This document shows, one piece after another, positions 8,227-17,165 of a stretch of 64,000 nt of DNA. Source of the DNA: Firmicutes bacterium AM31-12AC (GTDB taxonomy: Bacteria > Bacillota > Clostridia > Lachnospirales > Lachnospiraceae). Position 1 is the first letter of the stretch, and each line of letters opens with the position of its first letter. Below the pieces are notes generated by a model. It was not told where the DNA came from. It saw only the letters and a list, made by a program, of their open reading frames with translations, and searched no databases. Location: NCBI GenBank assembly GCA_003480425.1, contig QUJA01000004.1, positions 1 through 64,000 of the forward strand, read 5' to 3'. A program made the translations under genes and the position numbers.

Positions 8227-10365
8227 ATGAATAAAAAACTTGTGATTGGAATTTTAGCACATGTAGATGCAGGCAAAACAACGCTTTCGGAAAGCATGCT
8301 TTATCAAAGCGGTAGTATTCGAAAACTTGGACGAGTAGATAAAGGAGATGCTTTTTTAGATACCTACGAACTGGAACGTGAAAGAGGGATTACAATATTT
8401 TCCAAACAGGCACAGCTTTCCATTGATGATTTACAGATTACGCTGTTGGATACTCCGGGGCATGTGGATTTCTCTGCCGAGATGGAACGAACACTGCAAG
8501 TGTTGGATTATGCAATTCTTGTTATCAGCGGAGCTGACGGAGTGCAGGGACACACGGAAACCTTGTGGAAACTATTAGAACGTTATCACATTCCGGTTTT
8601 CCTTTTTATCAATAAAATGGACCAGAACGGAACAGATGAAGCAGCATTAATGAACGAATTGAAAAAACGTCTGGATGAAAATTGCGTGGATTTTAGTCAG
8701 ACAGATACAGACGAATTAAATGAATCCATCGCAATGTGCAGCGAAGCTTTGTTGGAACAATACTTGGAAAGCGGAGAAATTGAGGATACACAAATCAGAA
8801 ATTTAATCCGAAAAAGAAATTTATTTCCATGTTATTTCGGCTCAGCATTGAAAGTAACCGGTGTAGATGAATTTATGCGGGGAATTATGAATTATACAGA
8901 AGTAGCTACTGAATCAGAGGAAGCCAAATTCGGTGCGAAAGTATATAAGATCAGCAGAGACGATCAGGGAAACCGGCTTACCTATATCAAAGTGACCAGC
9001 GGATGTCTAAAAGTAAAAGATCTATTATCGGGGCGGGATAGACGAAAAGAAAAAGACTGGGAAGAAAAAATCAATCAGATCCGAATCTATTCTGGTGCAA
9101 AGTTTGAAACTGTAAATCAGGCAGAACGGGGGATGATTTGTGCGGTTACCGGACTTAGTCAGACCTATCCCGGAGAGGGACTGGGAATTGAAAGGGACTC
9201 GGATATTCCGATTCTGGAACCGGTACTTACATATCAGATTCAACTTCCAGAGGACTGTGAAGTACATTCCATGCTTGAAAAGCTCCGTCAGTTGGAGGAA
9301 GAAGAACCTCTTTTACACATTATATGGAATGAAAAACTTGGAGAGATTTATGCACAAATCATGGGTGAAGTTCAGATAGAAGTATTAAAAAGCCTCATCT
9401 GGGAGCGCTTTCATGTACGCATAGAATTTGGCAAGGGAAACATAGTATATAAGGAAACAATCCGTCAGCCAGTAGAAGGCGTCGGACATTTTGAACCATT
9501 GAGACATTATGCAGAAGTGCATCTATTATTGGAACCGGCAGAGGCTGGAACCGGACTTCATTTTTTCAGCAATTGTAGTCAGGATACATTGGATTTGAAC
9601 TGGCAACGTTTGATTTTGACTCATTTGGAAGAAAAAGAACATTGCGGCGTGCTTACCGGCTCTGCAATTACGGATATGCACATTACATTAATCACTGGAA
9701 AAGCACACCAGAAGCATACCGAAGGTGGTGACTTCCGTCAGGCAACGTATCGTGCAGTGCGTCAAGGACTCAAGAAAGCCGAAAGCATTTTGCTTGAACC
9801 ATATTATAGCTATCGTTTGGAAGTACCTGCCGATATGGTCGGTCGTGCAATGACAGATATCCAACGTATGAACGGAAGCTTTGATACTCCGCTTCAGGAT
9901 GGGGAGAGTGCTATTCTGACAGGGAGTGCGCCTGTTGTGACTATGCGGGACTATCAGACAGAAGTGATCAGTTATACAAAAGGGCGTGGTCGTTTATCTT
10001 GTACTTTGGAAGGATATAAACCATGTCACAATCAAGAAGAAGTAGTAAAAGAAGTTGGATATGATTCAGAACGAGATTTGGACAATCCGACCGGTTCAGT
10101 ATTTTGCGCACATGGAGCCGGGTTTGTTGTAAAATGGGATGAAGTAGAAAATTATATGCATCTGCAAAGCACTCTGGAATTAAAGGAATCTCTTGATGAA
10201 GAATTGATTTTCCCGACTGCGGCGGCACGTCGTGCATCGACATATCTGGAAATGACAGAAGAAGATCGAAAAGAACTGGATGCGATGGTGGAAGCTTCAC
10301 GACGCAAAAGAGAAGCTGCACGGAAAAGTTATGCTTATCGAAAAGATTTTCAAATGAGAAAATAG
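8227..10365 (+). CDS. EF-G/TetM-like translational GTPase (frame appears to continue into NYN domain)
   Basis: 712 residues to the first stop. All GTPase motifs are present: AHVDAGKTT (G1), RGIT (G2), DTPGH (G3), NKMD (G4) and a SAL motif (G5), followed by EF-G-like domains II-V. It is closest in layout to ribosomal protection proteins (TetM/TetO) but lacks their C-terminal NSRIDKVRY-type tail. Instead the stop at 10363-10365 follows an A4 run, and adding one A joins the frame to the NYN domain at 10366-10946, giving one protein of about 906 residues. Tetracycline resistance is not implied; a role on the ribosome is expected from the family. Confidence 0.85.
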   Translation: MNKKLVIGILAHVDAGKTTLSESMLYQSGSIRKLGRVDKGDAFLDTYELERERGITIFSKQAQLSIDDLQITLLDTPGHVDFSAEMERTLQVLDYAILVISGADGVQGHTETLWKLLERYHIPVFLFINKMDQNGTDEAALMNELKKRLDENCVDFSQTDTDELNESIAMCSEALLEQYLESGEIEDTQIRNLIRKRNLFPCYFGSALKVTGVDEFMRGIMNYTEVATESEEAKFGAKVYKISRDDQGNRLTYIKVTSGCLKVKDLLSGRDRRKEKDWEEKINQIRIYSGAKFETVNQAERGMICAVTGLSQTYPGEGLGIERDSDIPILEPVLTYQIQLPEDCEVHSMLEKLRQLEEEEPLLHIIWNEKLGEIYAQIMGEVQIEVLKSLIWERFHVRIEFGKGNIVYKETIRQPVEGVGHFEPLRHYAEVHLLLEPAEAGTGLHFFSNCSQDTLDLNWQRLILTHLEEKEHCGVLTGSAITDMHITLITGKAHQKHTEGGDFRQATYRAVRQGLKKAESILLEPYYSYRLEVPADMVGRAMTDIQRMNGSFDTPLQDGESAILTGSAPVVTMRDYQTEVISYTKGRGRLSCTLEGYKPCHNQEEVVKEVGYDSERDLDNPTGSVFCAHGAGFVVKWDEVENYMHLQSTLELKESLDEELIFPTAAARRASTYLEMTEEDRKELDAMVEASRRKREAARKSYAYRKDFQMRK

Positions 10366-10946
10366 CAGTAAATAGCAGTACAAAATCGTATTCTAATAAG
10401 AAGAAACAAAAGGAATATTTATTAGTAGATGGATACAATATTATATTTGCATGGGAAGAACTCAATGAACTGGCACAAGTAAATATGGATGCTGCCAGAG
10501 GGTGTTTACAAGATGTGTTGTGCAATTATCAAGGAATCAAAAAATGTGAATTGATATTAGTATTTGATGCTTATAAAGTAGAAGGTTTTTCTGGTGAAAT
10601 ACAGAAATATCATAATATACATGTTGTGTATACAAAAGAAGCTGAAACTGCAGATCAATATATTGAGAAAGTAGCTCATGAAATTGGAAGAAAATATCTT
10701 GTCACCGTTGCTACTTCAGATGGCACAGAACAAGTGATTATAAGAGGACAAGGCTGCCATCTTCTGTCTGCGAAAGAGTTAAAAGAAGAGGTCGAATTTG
10801 CTAATAAGGAATTAAGACAATATTATTCTGAAGATACATCACTCGAGAGAAACTATTTGTTTCAATATCTGGATAAAGATACAGCCAGGCAAATGGAAGA
10901 GGTTCGATTGGGAATCAATATTTCAGAGCAAAAAAAGAAAAAATAA
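10366..10946 (+). CDS. NYN (YacP/Rae1-like) nuclease domain, probably the C-terminal part of the preceding GTPase
   Basis: The frame carries YLLVDGYNIIFAWEEL, LILVFDAYK, TKEAETADQYIEK and VTVATSDGTEQ, the four acidic motifs of NYN/PIN-like nucleases of the YacP group. The first motif (10414 on) lies before the earliest ATG at 10485, and no ATG, GTG or TTG precedes it in frame. So the domain has no start of its own. One extra A at 10359-10362 fuses it to the GTPase. The family member Rae1 of Bacillus subtilis cuts mRNA in the ribosomal A site. A tandem 10-mer (AAATAGCAGT twice, 10360-10379) sits in the linker. Confidence 0.75.
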
Positions 10947-10955
10947 TACAACTAC

Positions 10956-10984
10956 TTGACAAATAGAGAAATGTGAGTAAGAAT
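10956..10984 (+). promoter_or_regulatory. Possible proBA promoter
   Basis: A perfect TTGACA (10956-10961) is followed after 17 bases by a weak -10, AAGAAT (10979-10984). It lies just after the stop of the NYN frame, about 95 bases before proB. Confidence 0.4.
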
Positions 10985-11078
10985 TTGTAAGAGTAGAGTT
11001 TAACAGAGTAAAGTACAAAAGAAGTAGAATATAATATAGAAGGAATGGATGTTGGAAATCCACAAACGGAGAATTGGT

Positions 11079-12059
11079 ATGGATAGAAAGCAAATACTGG
11101 ATGAGAAAAATCGAATCGTAATTAAAGTCGGGACAACAACAATTACCTATGAAGAAACAGGCAATATAAACCTGGATAAATTGGAAAAATTTGTAAGAAT
11201 ATTAATTAATTTGAGGAATAAAGGGAAAGAAGTAATCGTTGTATCTTCCGGTGCAGTAGGAGTTGGTCGAAAGGCCCTTGGTATGGAACACAAGCCTGAA
11301 ACGGAGGCAGCAAAGCAAGCTTGTGCGGCAGTAGGACAAGGAAGATTAATGATGATTTATGAAAAATTATTTAACGAATATAGCCAACTGACAGCACAGG
11401 TTCTGTTGACGAAAGAATCTATCACAAATAAAGAATGTCGAAAGAATGCAAGGCAGACTTTTGATGAATTACTTCGAATGAATGTTGTACCAATCGTAAA
11501 TGAAAATGATGCTATTTCAGTAGATGAACTGGCATATGGTAATTTTGGAGATAACGACACGCTTGCGGCAAATGTAGCGGAACTTGTTGATGCGGATTTA
11601 TTAATTCTTATGTCTGATATTGAGGGCATGTATACAGCGGATCCAAAAAAGAATCAAAATGCAAGGTTTATTCATACAGTAGTTGAAATTGATGAGTCAT
11701 TGGAAGCAATGGCAGGAGGTTCTGCAAGTGATTTTGGAACTGGGGGTATGATGACAAAGGTGAATGCAGCTAAAATTGCAACCAGTGCCGGAGCAGATAT
11801 GATTATTGCAAATGGGGATAATATTTATGCAATTAATGATATTATGGCAGGGAAAAAAATAGGAACTCTTTTTCTTTCAAAAGAGCATGGAAAACTGATG
11901 GAAAATGAACTAGCTCCAGAAAGGGCGAAGTTTCGTCGGCAAGTAAAGAATCTTAAGAAATCAGAAGGAAAGTCAGAGGAGCATAAAACTACAGAGCTCA
12001 TTCAAAACGAAGAGCACATGGGAGGTAATTATGGAAAATTATATGGAAATACTTGGTAG
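11079..12059 (+). CDS. proB: Glutamate 5-kinase
   Basis: First step of proline synthesis: phosphorylates glutamate with ATP. The amino-acid kinase fold shows IVIKVGTTT near the start, VVSSGAVGVG, NENDAIS, FGDNDTLAANVA and GTGGMMTKVNAA, all typical of ProB. It is about 326 residues, lacks the PUA domain of the E. coli enzyme, and ends in a charged tail. ATG 11079 with GGAG at 11068-11071 is preferred over ATG 11049, because homologues begin just before the IVIKVG strand. The frame runs 29 bases into proA, an unusually long overlap that may itself reflect a sequencing slip near the end. Confidence 0.9.
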   Translation: MDRKQILDEKNRIVIKVGTTTITYEETGNINLDKLEKFVRILINLRNKGKEVIVVSSGAVGVGRKALGMEHKPETEAAKQACAAVGQGRLMMIYEKLFNEYSQLTAQVLLTKESITNKECRKNARQTFDELLRMNVVPIVNENDAISVDELAYGNFGDNDTLAANVAELVDADLLILMSDIEGMYTADPKKNQNARFIHTVVEIDESLEAMAGGSASDFGTGGMMTKVNAAKIATSAGADMIIANGDNIYAINDIMAGKKIGTLFLSKEHGKLMENELAPERAKFRRQVKNLKKSEGKSEEHKTTELIQNEEHMGGNYGKLYGNTW

Positions 12060-13280
12060 ACGTGCAAAATCTGCATCAAGAGAAGGGGCTAAATTAGGAA
12101 CAGATGCAAAAAACCGAGGACTCATTACTGTAGCTGAAGAACTGATTCGACAAAAAACATATTTATTGGAAGAAATACAAAAGATGTAGAAGCTGCAAAA
12201 GAAAAAGGCGTAAAAGAATCTTTAATAGATCGTTTGCAGTTAACTGAATCGAGAATAGAAGCAATGGCAGAAGGTTTGTGCCAGGTTGCAGCATTAGAAG
12301 ATCCTATCGGAGAGGTTTTGGGCATGAAAACACGACCAAACGGACTTCAAATCGGAAAGAAAAGAGTGCCTCTTGGAGTTGTCGGAATTATTTATGAATC
12401 CCGGCCAAATGTGACAGCTGATGCATTTGGTTTATGCTTTAAAACTGGAAATGCAGTGATTCTTCGAGGCGGAAGTGATGCAATCCATTCGAATCTCGCA
12501 ATTGTAAAGGTAATTAAAGAAGGCTTGATGAAAGAAAAACTGCCACAGGATTTGATTTTGCTTGTTGAAGATACAAGTCGAGAAGTTGTTTCAGATATGA
12601 TGAAATTACATGGTCTGATCGATGTATTAATTCCTCGTGGTGGTGCCGGATTAATAGCAAATGTTGTTAATAACAGTACTGTTCCTGTTATCGAAACAGG
12701 AACAGGAAATTGTCATATATATGTAGATGAGAGTGCTGATTTAAATATGGCAACAGAAATCATTGAAAATGCAAAAACTCAGAGAATGGGTGTGTGTAAT
12801 GCATGTGAATCACTTGTGATCCATGAGAAAGTTGCAGAACTTGCTGTCCCACAAATTGTGCAGTGCCTGAAAAATCATGGTGTTGAAGTGCGTGGAGATG
12901 AGCGCGCACAAAAAATCAGTGATGATATTTGGCCGGCGACAGAAGAAGATTGGGGAACAGAATATCTGGATGCTATCATTTCAATGAAGATTGTGGATTC
13001 AATGGATCAGGCAATTGAACATATAAATCGCTACAATACAGGACATTCAGAATCAATCATTACGCAAAATTATGAACATGCTTTACAATTCCAAAATGAA
13101 ATTGATGCCGCAGCTGTTTATGTAAATGCATCTACAAGATTTACAGATGGATTTGAGTTTGGGTTTGGAGCAGAAATTGGAATCAGTACACAAAAATTGC
13201 ATGCACGTGGGCCTATGGGATTAGAAGCATTAACTACAACAAAATATATTATTTTCGGAAATGGACAAATTCGAAAATAG
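12031..13280 (+). CDS. proA: Gamma-glutamyl phosphate reductase, broken by a one-base deletion
   Basis: Second step of proline synthesis: reduces glutamyl-5-phosphate to the semialdehyde with NADPH. ATG 12031 follows GGAGG (12021-12025). The frame stops at 12187 but resumes one base over as [19 protein letters not shown], the expected continuation. Restoring AAAA for AAA at 12173-12175 gives [10 protein letters not shown] and a protein of 416 residues, the normal length. The catalytic cysteine lies in [10 protein letters not shown], and GRGPMG-like and [11 protein letters not shown] motifs are present. The lesion is most simply a homopolymer miscall. Confidence 0.9.
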
Positions 13281-13291
13281 CGAAAAACAAA

Positions 13292-13351
13292 GGGGGAAAG
13301 TTGGATTTATTGTTTTGTCATTATATATAAAACAATAAATCTGATTTTCCC
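13292..13351 (+). terminator. Long hairpin after proBA
   Basis: GATTTATTGTTTT (13304-13316) pairs perfectly with 13329-13341, and the outer GGGAAA/TTTCCC (13294-13299/13346-13351) extends it after a small mismatch. There is no clear T-run. Its right end abuts the argC -35, so it insulates proBA from the arg genes. Confidence 0.55.
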
Positions 13352-13353
13352 TC

Positions 13354-13382
13354 TTGCATATTATACATAATAGGTGTATACT
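13354..13382 (+). promoter_or_regulatory. argC promoter
   Basis: TTGCAT (13354-13359), 17-base spacer, TATACT (13377-13382). The segment AATAGGTGTATA ending the spacer and entering the -10 is identical to the argG promoter. Transcription would start near 13389, leaving a leader of about 100 bases. Confidence 0.75.
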
Positions 13383-13411
13383 TATGCATAAATTCAAAAT
13401 AAATATGCATA
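13383..13411 (+). promoter_or_regulatory. Candidate arginine operator downstream of the argC -10
   Basis: Two TATGCATA palindromes (13383-13390 and 13404-13411) lie 21 bases apart, two helical turns, over the expected start site. TGCATAAATTCA inside resembles an ARG-box (TGAAT-N4-ATTCA). Binding by ArgR is inferred; no argR gene is in the window. Confidence 0.4.
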
Positions 13412-13492
13412 TAATAATGTTTTCATTTGATAGGCAATGAGGCAAGAGATAAATATCTGAACATTATAGGATAAAGGAAGGAAGGTTGATCC

Positions 13493-14533
13493 ATGATAAA
13501 AGTAGGAATTATTGGTGCAACAGGATACGCAGGAGGAGAATTAGTTCGTATTTTGACAGGACATAAAGAGGCAGAGATTAAATGGTTTGGTTCAAGAAGT
13601 TACATTGATCAAAAATATGCGTCTGTTTATCAAAATATGTTTCAGATTGTTGATGCAACTTGTATGGATGATAATATGGAGGAACTTGCAAAGCAGGTCG
13701 ATGTTATTTTTACAGCAACACCACAAGGCTTATGTGCATCATTAGTAAATGAAAGCATACTTTCAAAAGTGAAAATTATTGATTTAAGTGCAGATTTCCG
13801 AATCAAAGATGTTGCTACATATGAAAAATGGTATGGGATTGAGCATAAAAGTCCACAATTTATTGAAGAAGCAGTATACGGGCTTTGTGAAATTAATCGA
13901 GAAGACGTCAAAAATGCAAGACTGGTAGCAAATCCAGGATGTTATACAACATGTTCCATTTTAACTGCTTACCCACTTGCAAAAGAGGGAATTATTGATA
14001 TGAGCACATTAATCATAGATGCAAAATCCGGAACATCCGGTGCAGGAAGAAGTGCGAAAGTCGCAAATCTGTATTGTGAAGTTAATGAAAATATGAAAGC
14101 CTATGGCGTTGCCACACATAGACATACACCTGAGATTGAAGAACAACTTGGATATGCATCTGGTGAGAATGTTGTCTTGAATTTCACACCGCATCTTGTT
14201 CCAATGAATCGTGGGATTCTTGCAACAGAGTATGCAAAATTAACGAAAGATGTAACTTATGATGTAGTGAAGGCAATATATGATAAATATTATGCAAATG
14301 AAAAGTTTATCCGAGTGTTGGAAAAAAATGTATGCCCTGAAACAAAATGGGTAGAAGGAAGCAATTATGTAGATATTAATTTCAAAATCGATCCGCGAAC
14401 AAACAGAATTATTATGATGGGAGCAATAGATAATCTGGTAAAGGGAGCCGCTGGACAGGCGGTTCAGAATATGAACCTGATGTTTGGTTTAAAAGAGTCA
14501 GAAGGACTGGAACTTGTTCCAATGTTTCCATAG
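13493..14533 (+). CDS. argC: N-acetyl-gamma-glutamyl-phosphate reductase
   Basis: Third step of arginine synthesis: NADPH-dependent reduction of N-acetylglutamyl phosphate. 346 residues, usual length. GIIGATGYAGGELVR is the N-terminal dinucleotide-binding loop. ANPGCYTTCSILT carries the catalytic cysteine, and HRHTPEIEEQL the conserved histidine region. GGAAGG is about 12 bases before the ATG. First gene of argC-GNAT-argJ-argB-argD with very short gaps, so one transcript from the promoter at 13354. Confidence 0.97.
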   Translation: MIKVGIIGATGYAGGELVRILTGHKEAEIKWFGSRSYIDQKYASVYQNMFQIVDATCMDDNMEELAKQVDVIFTATPQGLCASLVNESILSKVKIIDLSADFRIKDVATYEKWYGIEHKSPQFIEEAVYGLCEINREDVKNARLVANPGCYTTCSILTAYPLAKEGIIDMSTLIIDAKSGTSGAGRSAKVANLYCEVNENMKAYGVATHRHTPEIEEQLGYASGENVVLNFTPHLVPMNRGILATEYAKLTKDVTYDVVKAIYDKYYANEKFIRVLEKNVCPETKWVEGSNYVDINFKIDPRTNRIIMMGAIDNLVKGAAGQAVQNMNLMFGLKESEGLELVPMFP

Positions 14534-14544
14534 GAGGTACGAAG

Positions 14545-14994
14545 ATGACGATCCGCACAATGACAATAGAAGATTTTGAGCAGGTTCATGCACTTTGGAT
14601 GACAATTAAAGGTTTTGGAATACGAAGTATTGATGATTCAAAAGAAGGGGTAGAACGTTTTTTAAAACGTAACCCGACTACAAGTGTCGTAGCAGAAATA
14701 GATAACAAAATCGTGGGTAGTATTTTATGCGGGCACGATGGACGACGTGGTTGTCTTTATCATGTTTGCGTAGATGAAAAATATCGTCGCCACGGTATTG
14801 GAAAAGCAATGGTTGTATATGCTATGCAGGCTTTAAAAAGGGAGAAGATTAATAAAGTCTCATTGATCGCATTTACTGTTAATGATATAGGAAATGCGTT
14901 TTGGAATACGATAGAATGGACTGAACGAAAAGATTTAAATTATTATGAATTTGTATTAAATGAAGAAAATATAACGGCATTCAATGAACAGTAA
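14545..14994 (+). CDS. GNAT family N-acetyltransferase within the arg operon
   Basis: 149 residues with a single GNAT fold: the acetyl-CoA loop is in YRRHGIGKAMV (R/Q-x-x-G-x-G/A), preceded by the VCVDEKYR strand and ended by the FWNTIEWTER stretch. The ribosome binding site AGGAGG overlaps the argC stop. Its place between argC and argJ suggests an arginine-pathway substrate. Short GNAT proteins can be N-acetylglutamate synthases in other bacteria, which would prime the ArgJ cycle, but this is inference. It could equally acetylate something unrelated. Confidence 0.8.
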   Translation: MTIRTMTIEDFEQVHALWMTIKGFGIRSIDDSKEGVERFLKRNPTTSVVAEIDNKIVGSILCGHDGRRGCLYHVCVDEKYRRHGIGKAMVVYAMQALKREKINKVSLIAFTVNDIGNAFWNTIEWTERKDLNYYEFVLNEENITAFNEQ

Positions 14995-15022
14995 ATGCAC
15001 TTATATATGAGGAGGAAGACAC

Positions 15023-16246
15023 ATGAAAATTATAGATGGCGGTGTAACATCTGCAAAAGGATTTGAAGCAGCTTCTGCAGCAGCAGGAATTAAATATCAA
15101 GGAAGAACAGACATGGCTATGATCTATAGTAAAAAGCCATGTAAAACAGCAGGTGCATTTACAACAAATTTAGTAAAGGCAGCTCCGGTTATCTGGGACA
15201 AAACGGTTGTGGAAAGTGGTGTAAAATCACATGTTGTTGTTGTCAATTCAGGAATTGCAAATGCATGTACCGGCGAAGAAGGTCTTCGCTATTGCAGTGA
15301 AACAGCTAAAAAAGCTTCAGAGGTTATGGGCGTCGATGCAAATGGAGTTCTGATTGGTTCTACTGGTGTTATAGGAATGCAGATGCCGATGGATAAAGTG
15401 ACAGCAGGGATTGAAAAACTTGCGGATACAAAACAGGCTACTCGAGAGGCAGGACATTTGGCAGCAAAAGCAATTATGACGACGGATACAAAAGAAAAAG
15501 AGATTGCAGTCACAATTGAAATTGGTGGAAAAACAGTCACAGTCGGTGGCATGGCAAAAGGTTCTGGTATGATTCATCCTAATATGTGTACAATGCTATC
15601 TTACATTACAACAGACGCCGCTATTACAAAAAAAGCTCTGGTAAAGGCATTAAAGACAGATGTAAAAGATACCTACAATATGATTTCCGTAGATGGAGAT
15701 ACATCTACAAACGATACCGTTCTTGTACTTGCAAATGGAATGGCAAAGAATCCAAAAATCCATTGTGGTACAGCAGAGTATCAGTTGTTTTTAGAGGCTC
15801 TTCATTTTGTAAATGAAACCCTTGCAAAGAAAATGGCTGGTGACGGAGAAGGTGCCACAGCATTATTTGAAGTCAAAATAGTTGGTGCAAAATCAAAAAA
15901 ACAAGCAAAGGTACTTGCGAAATCTGTTGTATGTTCAAATTTGACAAAAACAGCTATTGCAGGACATGATGCAAACTGGGGAAGAATCTTATGTGCAATG
16001 GGATATTCCGGTGAAAATTTTGAACAGGATAAGGTTGACTTGTTCTTTGAAAGTGCGGCAGGAAAGATTCAGCTTATCAAGGATGGCGTAGGACTTGATT
16101 TTGATGAAGAAAAAGCAACCATGATTCTTTCCGAGCCGGAAGTAACCGCAATTGCAGACTTAAAAGAAGGAAATGAACAAGCGACAGCCTGGGGCTGCGA
16201 CTTAACACATGGTTACATAGACATCAATGCAGATTACAGAAGCTAA
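15023..16246 (+). CDS. argJ: Glutamate N-acetyltransferase / ornithine acetyltransferase
   Basis: Moves the acetyl group from N-acetylornithine to glutamate, and in bifunctional forms also uses acetyl-CoA. 407 residues, usual length. The precursor is self-cleaved before the catalytic threonine in the [16 protein letters not shown] region, leaving two chains. Here the residue before that threonine is cysteine, where many ArgJ proteins have alanine; the nucleophile itself is kept. AGGAGG is well spaced from the [12 protein letters not shown] and the C-terminal YTTDLTHGY-like end ([16 protein letters not shown]) are typical. Confidence 0.96.
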   Translation: MKIIDGGVTSAKGFEAASAAAGIKYQGRTDMAMIYSKKPCKTAGAFTTNLVKAAPVIWDKTVVESGVKSHVVVVNSGIANACTGEEGLRYCSETAKKASEVMGVDANGVLIGSTGVIGMQMPMDKVTAGIEKLADTKQATREAGHLAAKAIMTTDTKEKEIAVTIEIGGKTVTVGGMAKGSGMIHPNMCTMLSYITTDAAITKKALVKALKTDVKDTYNMISVDGDTSTNDTVLVLANGMAKNPKIHCGTAEYQLFLEALHFVNETLAKKMAGDGEGATALFEVKIVGAKSKKQAKVLAKSVVCSNLTKTAIAGHDANWGRILCAMGYSGENFEQDKVDLFFESAAGKIQLIKDGVGLDFDEEKATMILSEPEVTAIADLKEGNEQATAWGCDLTHGYIDINADYRS

Positions 16247-16262
16247 AAGGAGAGAAACCACT

Positions 16263-17165
16263 ATGAATGAAAATATGAATCAATATTTGGAAAAAGCAAG
16301 CGTATTAATTGAAGCACTTCCATATATCCAACGTTTTAACCGTAAGATCATTGTTATTAAGTATGGCGGAAGTGCAATGGTAGATGAAGAGTTGAAAAAG
16401 AAAGTAATCGAAGATGTTACACTTTTAAAATTAGTTGGTTTCAAACCAATTATTGTACACGGTGGGGGAAAAGAAATCAGTAAATGGGTCGGAAAAGTAG
16501 GAATGGAACCTAAATTTATCAATGGATTACGTGTGACTGATGAAGATACAATGGAAGTAGCTGAAATGGTTCTTGGAAAAGTAAATAAAAGTCTTGTTCA
16601 GCTTGTCGAAGAACTTGGCGTACGTGCAATAGGAATCAGTGGCAAAGATGGCGGTCTTTTAAAAGTAGAAAAGAAATATTCAAATGGAGAGGATATTGGA
16701 TTTGTCGGTGATGTTAAAAAAGTAAATGCTGACATCTTATACGATCTTTTAGAAAAAGACTTTCTTCCAATCATCTGTCCGATTGGCCTGGATGATGAAT
16801 ACAATACATATAACATTAATGCCGATGATGCCGCATGTGCAATAGCTCGTGCTGTCAAAGCTGAAAAACTGGCATTTTTAACAGATATTGAAGGTGTTTA
16901 TAAAAATCCTGAGGATCCTAAAACATTGATATCTGAATTAACAGTAAAAGAAGCAAAAAAATTAATCTCTGATGGATATATCGGAGGCGGTATGCTTCCG
17001 AAATTAAATAACTGTATTGAAGCAATTGAAAATGGTGTATCCAGAGTACATATTTTAGACGGAAGAATTCCACACTGTGTTCTTCTTGAAATATTTACGA
17101 ATAAAGGAATTGGCACAGCTATTTTAGATGGGGAGGAAAGCAAGTATTATCATGGTGAACAATAA
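16263..17165 (+). CDS. argB: Acetylglutamate kinase
   Basis: Second step of arginine synthesis, phosphorylating N-acetylglutamate. About 300 residues. The amino-acid kinase fold shows [36 protein letters not shown] and [13 protein letters not shown] 16263 after AAAGGAGAG is preferred to ATG 16227, which lies inside argJ and has no ribosome binding site. It is often the arginine-feedback point of cyclic pathways. The end overlaps the start of argD. Confidence 0.97.
   Translation: MNENMNQYLEKASVLIEALPYIQRFNRKIIVIKYGGSAMVDEELKKKVIEDVTLLKLVGFKPIIVHGGGKEISKWVGKVGMEPKFINGLRVTDEDTMEVAEMVLGKVNKSLVQLVEELGVRAIGISGKDGGLLKVEKKYSNGEDIGFVGDVKKVNADILYDLLEKDFLPIICPIGLDDEYNTYNINADDAACAIARAVKAEKLAFLTDIEGVYKNPEDPKTLISELTVKEAKKLISDGYIGGGMLPKLNNCIEAIENGVSRVHILDGRIPHCVLLEIFTNKGIGTAILDGEESKYYHGEQ

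Noticed and set aside
8227..10365. Tetracycline resistance gene (tetM-like)
   Set aside because: GTPase layout is similar, but the C-terminal tail differs and the frame leads into an NYN domain. It sits in core genome without mobile DNA, so a resistance call is not supported.
10947..11078. T-box or other riboswitch ahead of proBA
   Set aside because: Leader is too short and lacks a T-box sequence or a leader hairpin with terminator.
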